Assembly: GCA_036570425.1 (NCBI GenBank)
Contig: DATCYF010000011.1
Coordinates: forward strand, 186,001 to 250,000
Length of the DNA stretch: 64,000 bases
Direction of reading: 5' to 3'
Origin: Rhizorhapis sp036570425
Lineage (GTDB): Bacteria; Pseudomonadota; Alphaproteobacteria; Sphingomonadales; Sphingomonadaceae
The notes under the pieces were generated by a model that worked only from the letters and a program-made list of their open reading frames with translations, was not told the DNA's origin and ran no database searches. A program made the translations under genes and the position numbers. Numbering within the stretch: position 1 is the first letter of the stretch; the number at the start of each line of letters is the position of its first letter. Below are positions 57,036 through 64,000 of the stretch, piece after piece.

Positions 57036-57587
57036 ATGGAAGTCCACACCAGAACGCGGATCGCCTGCAGCGCCCTCCATCTTTGGATCGTTCTTCGCCG
57101 CGTGGAATGGATCGAGCGCTGGAATCCTTACGTCATCGTCAGACGTCGCATGTCCAACCCAAATGCCATTCGATATTATTTCACAAATAATCCGCGCTCC
57201 GCAGTGCGCGCGATGTTCAACGGGACCCTGGCGATCGACGACCCAGGCATGACCGTCACTATAGAATTTGGAACACGGAACCATTTCCGGTTTACCGAGA
57301 CCCTGAGCATTGAGCGAACGTCGGACCGACAATGGCTTCGCCATGATCTCACTGGCGAAGGCCTCGGCGTCAAGTTGATGGGCCGGATACTGGCGCGTCG
57401 GATCAGGCCGACGATGCTGCATGCCAATACCATGCTCGATGAGTTCATGACGTCATTGCAAACGCCGGTCGAACGACAAGTCAGCCGCAATGTTCACATG
57501 CAACGGGCGCGCTTCGGTTCGACGAGCCAAATGAAAATGTGCGCCAACGATCCGCGAATGAGAGACGATCCGTGTCCGAAAGCGTAG
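57036..57587 (+). CDS. SRPBCC-fold protein (second of three)
   Basis: This protein of about 183 residues from ATG 57036 (GGGAG 7 nt upstream) shows an SRPBCC pattern with VEWIERWNPYVIVRRRM, NHFRFTETLSIERTSDRQWLRHDLTGEGLGVKLMGRILARRI and a helical C-terminus. The longer frame from 56934 (ATGA with tolC) adds 34 residues with no domain. It overlaps the start of the CDF transporter by a few codons. Ligand unknown. Confidence 0.65.
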   Translation: MEVHTRTRIACSALHLWIVLRRVEWIERWNPYVIVRRRMSNPNAIRYYFTNNPRSAVRAMFNGTLAIDDPGMTVTIEFGTRNHFRFTETLSIERTSDRQWLRHDLTGEGLGVKLMGRILARRIRPTMLHANTMLDEFMTSLQTPVERQVSRNVHMQRARFGSTSQMKMCANDPRMRDDPCPKA

Positions 57588-58510
57588 ATAATCCCGTTGT
57601 CGCCGGGGCCAATGGCGCGGCACTACCGGCGCATGAGCATGGCAAGAATGCGAACAGCAGGATGCTGCTGCTCGCGCTCATCCTGACCGGGACATTTCTG
57701 ATCGTGGAAGTGATCGGCTCGTTCGTCTTTAACAGCCTCGCTCTACTCTCCGACGCCGGGCACATGCTGACCGACGTCGCAGCGCTGACGATCGCCCTCA
57801 TGGCAATCCGGATCGGAGCGCGATCAGCCGACGATCGCCGCACTTGTGGCTATCGGCGCTTCGAAATCCTGGCCGCCGCATTCAACGCGCTCATGCTGTT
57901 CGCCGTGGCGATCTATGTTCTGGTGGAAGCGGTGAATCGGTTCCGCGATCCCGAGCCGGTTCAATCGACGGGCATGCTGATCGTCGCCGTGGCCGGACTG
58001 ATCATCAATCTGATTTCCATGCGCCTGCTCCGGTCGGGGAAAGAACGGAGCCTCAACCTCAAAGGCGCCTATCTTGAAGTCTGGGCCGACATGCTGGGTT
58101 CGATCGGTGTCATCGGCGGTGCCGTTGCCATTCGTTTCACCGGCCTCACCTGGATCGATCCGGTCGTCGCCGTCGGCATCGGCTTGTGGGTGCTGCCTCG
58201 GACATTGATTCTGCTGCGCGACACGGCGAATGTTCTGTTGGAAGGCGTACCACGCGGCCTGTCCCTGAATGCCATTCGTCAAGCCATCGCCGGCGTTCCG
58301 GGAGTGCAGAGCGCCCACGATCTCCATGTCTGGTCGATCACGAGCGACTATATCAGCTGCTCGGTCCACATTGTCGTGAAGGACTTTTCGCTAGCGGAAT
58401 CGATACGTGGTCGCGTCGTACAGATGCTGGCGCAGTCCTTCCAGATCGAACACGCCACCATCCAAACCGAGAGCAAGCCGTGTGCGGAGATAGGCTCCGC
58501 TCACACCTGA
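57572..58510 (+). CDS. czcD: CDF cation efflux transporter (CzcD-like)
   Basis: This protein of about 312 residues from GTG 57572 is a cation diffusion facilitator exporting Zn, Co or Cd against protons. Six transmembrane helices are visible, with SDAGHMLTD in TM2 and EVWADMLGS in TM5. The second site has Glu at the position often held by His, as in several CzcD proteins. The C-terminal cytosolic domain has SAHDLHVWSITSDYISCSVHIVV and QIEHATIQTE. An earlier GTG at 57539 is possible. It is preceded by a short His-containing stretch (PAHEHGKN). Confidence 0.9.
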   Translation: MSESVDNPVVAGANGAALPAHEHGKNANSRMLLLALILTGTFLIVEVIGSFVFNSLALLSDAGHMLTDVAALTIALMAIRIGARSADDRRTCGYRRFEILAAAFNALMLFAVAIYVLVEAVNRFRDPEPVQSTGMLIVAVAGLIINLISMRLLRSGKERSLNLKGAYLEVWADMLGSIGVIGGAVAIRFTGLTWIDPVVAVGIGLWVLPRTLILLRDTANVLLEGVPRGLSLNAIRQAIAGVPGVQSAHDLHVWSITSDYISCSVHIVVKDFSLAESIRGRVVQMLAQSFQIEHATIQTESKPCAEIGSAHT

Positions 58511-58571
58511 CGAGCAATGCATATTTGAGGTTCGGAGGATTTGAACCTCAGCCAACCGAGAGGAGATAATC

Positions 58572-58847
58572 ATGAGTTCATCTGCGGCAGCCAGCCAAGG
58601 CATGCTCTGCCCCGTCTGCAAAGTCACGCTGTCGATCTCGGAGCGACAGGGCGTTGAGATCGATTTCTGCCCGCAATGCCGGGGCGTGTGGCTCGATCGC
58701 GGAGAGCTCGACAAGATCATCGAGCGCTCTGAAACCGCAGCGCCTCCGCAGCCGCGTGCCCCGGAGCGTGAATACGATGAACGCCATCGCTCCGGCCATC
58801 ACGAGCGCAAACGCAGGCGTGGATTTCTTTCGGACCTGTTCGACTGA
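58572..58847 (+). CDS. TFIIB-type zinc-ribbon protein
   Basis: This 91-residue protein carries a zinc ribbon of two CPxC knuckles (MLCPVCKVTLSISERQGVEIDFCPQCRGVWLDRGEL, about residues 11-46), the zf-TFIIB family, followed by a charged Arg/His tail ending FLSDLFD. AGAGG lies before the ATG. The function is unknown; such proteins may act as zinc-binding factors, which suits a zinc/cadmium export block. Confidence 0.85.
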   Translation: MSSSAAASQGMLCPVCKVTLSISERQGVEIDFCPQCRGVWLDRGELDKIIERSETAAPPQPRAPEREYDERHRSGHHERKRRRGFLSDLFD

Positions 58848-58892
58848 TCTTGAAACGGAGTCGCCGCGGAAACAGTGGGCCAGGAGAGAAGC

Positions 58893-59375
58893 GTGTTTGC
58901 AGAAGAAAATGAAACAATCCTGCATTTCTCGCCGCCCAAAGTGTGGACGGCACTGACTCGCTTTGAGGACTATGAACGGTGGAATCCGTTCATCCGCATT
59001 GCAGGCCGACCCGAGGCAGGTGCGCTGGTCCAATATTCGTTCAGGATGAAATCGAACAAACCGCGCTTCTTTACCATCGATGCGTGCATCATCACGTTTG
59101 AGCCTCAAAGACGTATGACCTTTCGGTTCGGATTTGGGGGGCTGCTCTCTTTCGAGGAGAGTTATGCCGTCGAGCCCGTGCCCGTCGGGTCGCGCCTGGT
59201 TCACTGCTTTCGCTGCACGGGTCTCCTCTCCGCACTGAAACTCTGGAAGATGAAACGAAACTTCAGCGAAATGCTCGAGATCATCGACCCGCTGTTCGAG
59301 CGGTATCTGGGTCCCACTCGGCCGCCTGCTTCGGCCAAGAAGCGCGTCAGGAAGGGATTTCGGCCAAATGCCTGA
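58893..59375 (+). CDS. SRPBCC-fold protein (third of three)
   Basis: This 160-residue protein from GTG 58893 (AGGAGA 6 nt upstream) has the START/SRPBCC cavity pattern FAEENETILHFSPPKVWTALTRFEDYERWNPFIRIAG, then a beta sheet (RRMTFRFGFGGLLSFEESYAVEPV) and a helical end (MLEIIDPLFERYL). It resembles the proteins at 52264 and 57036 in length and layout. Ligand unknown. After it, 59376-59566 holds no gene. Confidence 0.78.
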   Translation: MFAEENETILHFSPPKVWTALTRFEDYERWNPFIRIAGRPEAGALVQYSFRMKSNKPRFFTIDACIITFEPQRRMTFRFGFGGLLSFEESYAVEPVPVGSRLVHCFRCTGLLSALKLWKMKRNFSEMLEIIDPLFERYLGPTRPPASAKKRVRKGFRPNA

Positions 59376-59566
59376 CAGAGCGACAAGTTTGGTCCTCCGC
59401 AAGCGATTTAGTGGAAGAATGGCCCCCGCCAGACGAGGCCATCTTCCCTTGCGGTCCGGACCACGCCGTGGGCGCGCCCCCCGCGCCCACGGCGAAACCT
59501 ACGCAAGTCTGGTCAAACCCGGCATTGGCGCACCCTTCGGGGCCCAGAATGCATGAAGGAACAAGC

Positions 59567-59974
59567 ATGACTTCTATGTCGAAGGGTAATGGCTGGGCCC
59601 GTCGAATCGCGCTCTCACGATGCCTCGTATTGTTGACGGTCCCCCTTGCTGGTCTGCTGTCCGGATGCTCTGAATCCGATCAAGCCGACACATCCAATAT
59701 GTCCACGAACACGACTCTCCCCATTCAAATGCCCCCCGCCATCGTGGCGAGCCACACCTATAGATGCACCGGCGGGGACGTCCTCTATGTCGACTTCTTG
59801 GCGGACGGCACCTCGATCAATGTGAAGCAGCGGCCTTCCGGCCCGTCGCTTCGACTGACGGCGCCCTCGCAAGGACTCACCTATGTTGGCGACGGCATGA
59901 ATCTGGGGCTCAATGGTAAGGACATCAAAATTGATGAGCCGAAGAAGCCGTCGCGCATGTGCAAGCGATCTTGA
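59567..59974 (+). CDS. lipoprotein with MliC-like domain
   Basis: This 135-residue protein has a signal sequence with lipobox LLSGC (about residue 30) and a C-terminal domain (YRCTGGDVLYVDFLADGTSINVKQ...LTYVGDGMNLGLNGKDIKI...SRMC). The two-cysteine beta-barrel pattern resembles MliC/PliC lysozyme inhibitors. The start has GAAGGA 6 nt before ATG 59567; the longer frame from 59411 is not signal-like. The fit is moderate. Confidence 0.65.
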   Translation: MTSMSKGNGWARRIALSRCLVLLTVPLAGLLSGCSESDQADTSNMSTNTTLPIQMPPAIVASHTYRCTGGDVLYVDFLADGTSINVKQRPSGPSLRLTAPSQGLTYVGDGMNLGLNGKDIKIDEPKKPSRMCKRS

Positions 59975-60034
59975 GGTCATAGGCGACAGCGATGTCGAGA
60001 CGACGGAAGAACGGAATTTGAGGGAGAGAACGTG

Positions 60035-60445
60035 ATGACAAGGCCCTTCAGACCTGCGCTTATCATCACATTTCTCGCCCTATTGACGGGCTGCATTTCT
60101 GGACCACCCCTCCAGACCACGGTCATCACCAGCCCAAGCAAGCGCCTCGAAATATATTGGGTCCGGACCTACCAGGATAAGAAGGGCGTCCTTGTGATGG
60201 GCACCGTCCGCCGGCCGGCTCTGGCCAAAGGGACGATATGGGGCCATCTGCATATCGTAGGCATGTTCGACGATCGGCGACCACCAATCACTGTCGACGC
60301 CAGATGGGGTAGCCTATCGTCTCGAGGGAGCAGATCCGCGCCCTTCAGTGCGGTGTTACCAACATCCGACCCGCTTGCGATCAAAAGCGTCAGGATCGAG
60401 TATCGAGCCGAGCGGGATCGCGCCAGGACACCTCATCTCGACTAA
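60035..60445 (+). CDS. hypothetical lipoprotein
   Basis: This 136-residue protein has a signal sequence with lipobox LLTGC and a mature region (TTVITSPSKRLEIYWVRTYQDKKGVLVMGTVRRP...) with beta-strand character but no recognisable domain. GGGAG precedes the start (ATG 60035, alternative GTG 60032). It is the last gene of the rightward block. Confidence 0.6.
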   Translation: MTRPFRPALIITFLALLTGCISGPPLQTTVITSPSKRLEIYWVRTYQDKKGVLVMGTVRRPALAKGTIWGHLHIVGMFDDRRPPITVDARWGSLSSRGSRSAPFSAVLPTSDPLAIKSVRIEYRAERDRARTPHLD

Positions 60446-60826
60446 GCTCGCGCGGCCGCCCCGGGTTACCCAGCCACCGTATGCCTCTCGGATGAACGAT
60501 AGCATGGCTTCAAGCTGAAGCCGTCGACGCCTTTGCCCGATGCCTTATCGGACAAGATCTTGTCGAATACCACATCCTCGAGCTGGCGATCGGCATCGCA
60601 ATCGAACGCGCTGAACCGGACGTGTCCGACCCTCTGCCCCCATCGCCTGCTTCTGACAAAACAAATCTGTCAGGTTGAAATCCCTGAAATCCACCAACGG
60701 ATGTCAAAAAAACGCTCCAGCGTTCTTATTTTATTCGTTCTTATGAACAGCATAGCATCAGATCGAGCTATACTCAAAGTTGGCGCTAGAAGGCCAAGAC
60801 CCTGAGTAATTGTGGTCTCATTAGCC
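60446..60826. other. intergenic region between the lipoprotein and merR
   Basis: This convergent gap is 381 bp. The second half is AT-rich with a 9-bp direct repeat CGTTCTTAT (60721-60729 and 60736-60744). Short frames here have no domain signal. A change in base composition near 60700 may mark the edge of the mer module. Confidence 0.4.
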
Positions 60827-61240
60827 TCAATCAGGTGAAAACTGAAGCGCGTCCAAGATGGGGCATTCGGCAACGTCGTCGCCCGTGCATTTGACCAACG
60901 TTGTTGCTAGCGTCGCCTCTATTTTCTGCAAGTCGGTGATACGGCGTCGAACATCTTCAAGATGGATTTGAGTTCTTCCCATCACTTCTGCGCAAGTCTG
61001 CGCCCCTGTGTCGGTCAGTGACAACAGAGAGCGTATTTCATTCATTGCATAGCCAAGATCGCGAGCGCGCCGGATAAACTGCAACCTTTGCACCAGCTCC
61101 GGCGAATAGACCCGATAGCCGTTAGCGCTGCGCGTCGGTGCTGGCAGCAATCCGACCTTCTCGTAATAACGGATTGTTTCGAGATTGCAGCCGGTCTTCC
61201 GGGCCAGCTGGGCGCGTAAAATGCCAGATTGTGGCTGCAT
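60827..61240 (-). CDS. merR: MerR mercury-responsive regulator
   Basis: This 137-residue MerR has the winged helix LARKTGCNLETIRYYEKVGLLP and the cysteines Cys83, Cys118 and Cys126 (QTCAEV, KCTGDDVAECPIL). Tn501 MerR uses Cys82, Cys117 and Cys126, so the loop here is one residue shorter and reads more like a CueR loop. Divergence from merTPA and the operator at 61252-61282 support mercury sensing. The ATG at 61240 (MQPQSGIL) is chosen; the longer frame covers the promoter. Confidence 0.9.
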   Translation of the reverse strand: MQPQSGILRAQLARKTGCNLETIRYYEKVGLLPAPTRSANGYRVYSPELVQRLQFIRRARDLGYAMNEIRSLLSLTDTGAQTCAEVMGRTQIHLEDVRRRITDLQKIEATLATTLVKCTGDDVAECPILDALQFSPD

Positions 61241-61251
61241 GAAAAACTCTC

Positions 61252-61282
61252 TTGAGTCTGTACGTACTACAGACATTACACT
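61252..61282 (+). promoter_or_regulatory. mer operator-promoter
   Basis: -35 TTGAGT (61252-61257), a 19-bp spacer and -10 TACACT (61277-61282). The spacer region carries the exact inverted repeat GTCTGTA-N5-TACAGAC (61256-61274). This is the classic mer operator layout, placed between merR and merT. Confidence 0.85.
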
Positions 61283-61316
61283 GCGAATCACAAAGTCGGA
61301 AGAAAGGATTTGCGGC

Positions 61317-61712
61317 ATGGCCTCAGCGCCTGAATCGGGGCGGCCAACCCTCACTGAAAGCCGCGAGTCGAAGCGGGCAAGCTGGGCTGCCATGGGCGCG
61401 TTGATCGGCGCAGGACTGGCCTCGGCCTGCTGCGTCGTACCGCTCCTGCTCGTCACGCTTGGCATCTCCGGCGCGTGGATCGCCAACTTGACCGCGCTTG
61501 GACCCTATAAGCCCTATGTCGCAGCGATGACGCTCGCGTTGCTTGGGCTTGGCTTCTGGTATGTCTATTTCAAGCCGAAACCACCCTGCGAAGACGGCTC
61601 ATACTGCGCTCGTCCGCAATCGGCCCGCACCACTAAAGCCGCCTTGTGGCTGGGTCTCACCATCGTCATCCTGGCGCTCACTATCGACTGGTGGGCGCCC
61701 TGGTTCTATTGA
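61317..61712 (+). CDS. merT: MerT mercuric ion inner-membrane transporter
   Basis: This 131-residue transporter has three hydrophobic helices. The first carries the vicinal cysteine pair SACCVVP (Cys38-39) that receives Hg(II) from MerP, and a cytoplasmic loop has a second pair (PPCEDGSYC). The N-terminal ~20 residues are polar. AAAGGA precedes ATG 61317. The frame from 61185 starts within merR and is rejected. MerT brings Hg(II) into the cytosol for MerA. Confidence 0.9.
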   Translation: MASAPESGRPTLTESRESKRASWAAMGALIGAGLASACCVVPLLLVTLGISGAWIANLTALGPYKPYVAAMTLALLGLGFWYVYFKPKPPCEDGSYCARPQSARTTKAALWLGLTIVILALTIDWWAPWFY

Positions 61713-61724
61713 AAGGATACTCCC

Positions 61725-62054
61725 ATGAAGAAGACATTACTCATTGGACTGACCGTACTGGCAATGACTGGCGGCGGGGTCGCCCTGGCTCTTGGCAATT
61801 CTGCACAGGATCGTCCGGCTGCTACCGCAAGCGCGCAACGGCAAACCACGTTTGCCGTTGAAAACATGACCTGCGCTACTTGCCCGATCACCGTGCGCAA
61901 GGCGATGAAAGGTGTCGCCGGAGTGACTGCGGTGAACGTCGATTTCGCGGCCAAGACCGCGCGCGCCACCTATGATCCACGACGCGCGAATGCCGCGCAA
62001 ATTGCGGCAGCATCGACCGATGCGGGTTATCCTGCACGCGCTATTCAAAACTGA
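61725..62054 (+). CDS. merP: MerP periplasmic mercury-binding protein
   Basis: This 109-residue periplasmic protein has a signal peptide (MKKTLLIGLTVLAMTGGGVALA) and an HMA domain with the metal motif NMTCATCPITVRKAM (about residues 47-61) and the helix-strand repeat KTARATYDPRRANAAQIAAASTDAGYPA. It binds Hg(II) and passes it to MerT, encoded 12 bp upstream. Confidence 0.93.
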   Translation: MKKTLLIGLTVLAMTGGGVALALGNSAQDRPAATASAQRQTTFAVENMTCATCPITVRKAMKGVAGVTAVNVDFAAKTARATYDPRRANAAQIAAASTDAGYPARAIQN

Positions 62055-62092
62055 ATGACGGCGCTCATCGCGCCTTGAGAAAGCGGTATCCA

Positions 62093-63550
62093 ATGAACGA
62101 CTGTCGCAACCGCCCTAGGCGGGATGGGTATGACGTGGCGGTCGTCGGCGCGGGCTCGGCGGGTTTTTCCGCCGCGATCACTGCCGCCGAACTCGGAGCG
62201 AAAGTCGCGCTGATCGGCCATGGCGTGATTGGCGGCACCTGTGTCAATGTCGGCTGCGTTCCGTCCAAGACGTTGATCCGCGCCGCCGAGGCGGTGCACG
62301 GTGGGCGAGCGGCCACCCGCTTTCCCGGCCTTGGCGGTAACATCCAGCTAGGCGATTGGGCTCAGCTCGCGGCGTCAAAGGATGAACTGGTCAACACGCT
62401 GCGCCAGAAAAAATATGTCGATCTGCTGCCCGCCTATGAGGGTGTAAGCTATATCGAGGGCAAGGCACGCATTGCCGACGGTGCGCTGATCGTTGACGAT
62501 GTGCCGGTAGAAGTCGGCAAGGTCATTTTGGCGATGGGCGCACGGGCCAGCATTCCAGCGATTCCAGGTCTGGATACCGTACCCTACCTCACCAGCACGA
62601 CAGCACTGGCGCTTGATCGACTGCCCCGATCGCTGCTGGTCATCGGTGGTGGGGTGATCGGCGTTGAGCTGGGCCAGATGTTCGCCCGTTTTGGTGTAGA
62701 GGTTACCATCTGTTGCCGCAGCCGCTTGCTCCCCGAAATGGACCCGGAAGTGAGCACCGCGCTGCAAACCTATCTGGAGGCCGAAGGCGTGCGTGTATGC
62801 ACGGGCATCGGCTATCAGCGTATCGCAAACGCAGTTAACGGAATCGAACTGACCTGCGAAAGCCGGTCCTGTGATGGTGAAGATTGTTCCGACACCGTTG
62901 TAACGGTTCAGACCATCAGGGCAGAGCAAGTGCTGATTGCGGCGGGGCGACGACCCAACAGCGACGGACTCGGGCTGGCGGAGCGCGGCATATCTCTTGC
63001 CCACAGTGGTGGGATCATCGTCGATGACTATCTCGAAACGACCGCTCCAGGCGTTTACGCGGCGGGCGATGTCACGGGACGTGACCAGTTCGTCTACATG
63101 GCCGCCTATGGCGCAAAGCTGGCGGCGCGCAATGCGGTCGAAGGCAATCAGCACCGCTATGACAATAGCACTATGCCAGCGGTGGTGTTCACCGATCCGC
63201 AGGTCGCCAGCGTCGGGCTGACCGAAACGGCTGCGCAGGCGAAAGGGCTGGATGTCAAAGTGTCACTGCTTCCACTCGATGCCGTACCAAGGGCGTTGGC
63301 GGCGCGTGACACACGCGGCCTTATCAAGCTGGTCGCCGACAAGGCGAGCGACCGTCTGCTGGGAGGTCAGATCATGGCACCCGAAGGAGCGGACTCCATT
63401 CAGACATTGGTGTTGGCGATCAGACATGGCATGACCGCCGCAGAACTCGGCGCGACGATCTTTCCTTATCTCACCACCGTCGAAGGGCTGAAGCTCGCCG
63501 CCCAGACATTTGACCGGGATGTTGCCAAACTATCCTGCTGTGCGGGATGA
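62093..63550 (+). CDS. merA: mercuric reductase without N-terminal HMA domain
   Basis: This 485-residue flavoprotein reduces Hg(II) to volatile Hg(0) with NADPH. It has the FAD motif VAVVGAGSAGFSAA, the redox pair CVNVGC (Cys50, Cys55), the NADPH motif VIGGGVIGVELGQ, AAGDV, and the C-terminal vicinal pair LSCCAG (Cys482-483) that captures mercury. The NmerA HMA domain found in Tn501 MerA is absent; MerP/MerT must supply the metal directly. ATG 62093 is chosen; the TTG six codons upstream has no recognisable ribosome-binding site. Confidence 0.95.
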   Translation: MNDCRNRPRRDGYDVAVVGAGSAGFSAAITAAELGAKVALIGHGVIGGTCVNVGCVPSKTLIRAAEAVHGGRAATRFPGLGGNIQLGDWAQLAASKDELVNTLRQKKYVDLLPAYEGVSYIEGKARIADGALIVDDVPVEVGKVILAMGARASIPAIPGLDTVPYLTSTTALALDRLPRSLLVIGGGVIGVELGQMFARFGVEVTICCRSRLLPEMDPEVSTALQTYLEAEGVRVCTGIGYQRIANAVNGIELTCESRSCDGEDCSDTVVTVQTIRAEQVLIAAGRRPNSDGLGLAERGISLAHSGGIIVDDYLETTAPGVYAAGDVTGRDQFVYMAAYGAKLAARNAVEGNQHRYDNSTMPAVVFTDPQVASVGLTETAAQAKGLDVKVSLLPLDAVPRALAARDTRGLIKLVADKASDRLLGGQIMAPEGADSIQTLVLAIRHGMTAAELGATIFPYLTTVEGLKLAAQTFDRDVAKLSCCAG

Positions 63551-63621
63551 CCTCCAGGGCTTCAATCTACGAAAGCGGGGTTCGCTCCCGTACCAAAGCT
63601 GTTCCGCTACGAAATCGAGGA

Positions 63622-63650
63622 GTTGGAGGCCGTACATAGCGGCCTCCAAC
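63622..63650. terminator. bidirectional hairpin between merA and the czcA fragment
   Basis: The perfect 11-bp stem GTTGGAGGCCG / CGGCCTCCAAC (63622-63632 and 63640-63650) with a 7-nt loop lies between two convergent genes. There is no long T-run on either side, but position and stability suit a two-way terminator. Confidence 0.6.
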
Positions 63651-63655
63651 CCGGC

Positions 63656-64000
63656 TCACGATGAGGTTAGCGGCTCTGAATCTCCGTTCTGTACAGCCTC
63701 CTCGACGCGCCGACCGTATCGGGCGTAGAGTGTCGGCAGCACGAACAGCGTAAGAAGCGTCGCCGAGATGAGCCCGCCGATCACCACCGTGGCGAGCGGC
63801 TTTTGGACCTCGGCGCCCGAGCCAGTGGCGATCGCCATGGGCACGAACCCGAGCGAGGCTACGAGTGCCGTCATCACCACCGGTCTCAGCCGCATCATCG
63901 CGCCTTCGTAGGACGCCTTTGCCCGGTCCATGCCATTCGCGATCAATCCCTGGATTGACGTGACCATGACGAGCCCGTTTAGCACCGCGATGCCCGACAG
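63656..64000 (-). CDS. CzcA-type RND pump, 3' end (gene continues beyond window)
   Basis: Only the last ~114 codons are inside the window. GIAVLNGLVMV, RLRPVVMTALVASLGFVPMAIATGSGAEVQKPLATVVIGGLISATLLTLFVLPTLY and a short polar tail match the C-terminal transmembrane bundle of CzcA/HME-RND pumps. The gene enters from the right edge and is convergent to merA. It is a third, separate RND system; its metal cannot be deduced from this part. Confidence 0.88.
   Translation of the reverse strand: MSGIAVLNGLVMVTSIQGLIANGMDRAKASYEGAMMRLRPVVMTALVASLGFVPMAIATGSGAEVQKPLATVVIGGLISATLLTLFVLPTLYARYGRRVEEAVQNGDSEPLTSS

Noticed and set aside
60533..60805. 90-codon plus-strand frame
   Set aside because: No ribosome-binding site, no domain, Ser/Arg-rich composition in a convergent gap.

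Overview
The window is 64 kb of GC-rich bacterial DNA that is almost entirely a metal-resistance and stress-metabolism island. Gene content and protein style (His/Met-rich CopA/CopB pairs, a CnrYXH-like ECF trio, MerR-type switches, a mer operon whose reductase lacks the extra N-terminal domain, short-LID adenylate kinase) suggest an alphaproteobacterium, probably Sphingomonadales. That is an inference: the window has no rRNA, tRNA or housekeeping marker. I found no transposase, integrase, replication or conjugation gene, so plasmid versus chromosomal island cannot be decided here.

Region 1 (about 0.2-17.4 kb) is a metabolic and low-oxygen/stress module: adenylate kinase, acetate kinase, a CorE-like cysteine-bearing ECF sigma factor, a Crp/Fnr regulator, a NifX-like protein, a DUF2933 protein, an ICMT-like methyltransferase and a CPH-type P1B ATPase. 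These are followed by a tight run of PRPP synthetase, phosphoketolase-like enzyme, beta-CASP ribonuclease, AMP/nucleoside phosphorylase and archaeal-type GAPDH, then an ATP-grasp protein. Four FNR-like boxes sit about 21-23 bp upstream of -10-like hexamers, in front of four genes. The enzymes can be connected as a route from RNA or nucleotides through pentose phosphates to acetyl phosphate, ATP and acetate; this is a hypothesis.

Region 2 (17.7-31.6 kb) is copper resistance: copAB copy 1 and two small secreted proteins on the minus strand, a CueR/CopA-ATPase pair, copCD, and a CnrY-CnrX-CnrH-like signalling trio running into copAB copy 2 and a cytochrome c. Three promoters in this block share one motif, TGAGGGGTW-N11-TGCGTAA, with identical spacing. 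They lie in front of copCD, the trio itself and copAB2, which defines a likely ECF regulon.

Region 3 (31.2-40 kb) is a Cus-type copper/silver efflux block: DUF411 protein, two small secreted proteins, CusC, CusB with a fused CusF domain, CusA, a separate CusF lipoprotein and a DMT transporter with a histidine-rich tail. Region 4 (40-45 kb) is a lead/cadmium/zinc set: a CPC-type ATPase, a PbrR-like MerR regulator and a PbrT-like FTR1 permease, with MerR-type 19-bp-spacer promoters in front of both ATPase and permease. Region 5 (45.4-60.4 kb) is a Czc block: CzcCBA, DUF190, an SPC-motif ATPase, TolC, a CDF transporter, three SRPBCC-fold proteins, a zinc-ribbon protein and two lipoproteins. Region 6 (60.8-63.6 kb) is a merR/merTPA operon with a canonical operator, followed by a convergent hairpin and the 3' end of another CzcA-type pump that runs off the right edge.

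Together the genes form layered defence: export from the cytosol (four P1B ATPases, a CDF transporter), export across the envelope (two complete HME-RND systems and part of a third), periplasmic oxidation and binding (CopA, CopC, CusF, small Cys/Met/His proteins), chemical reduction (MerA), and several metal-responsive regulators.
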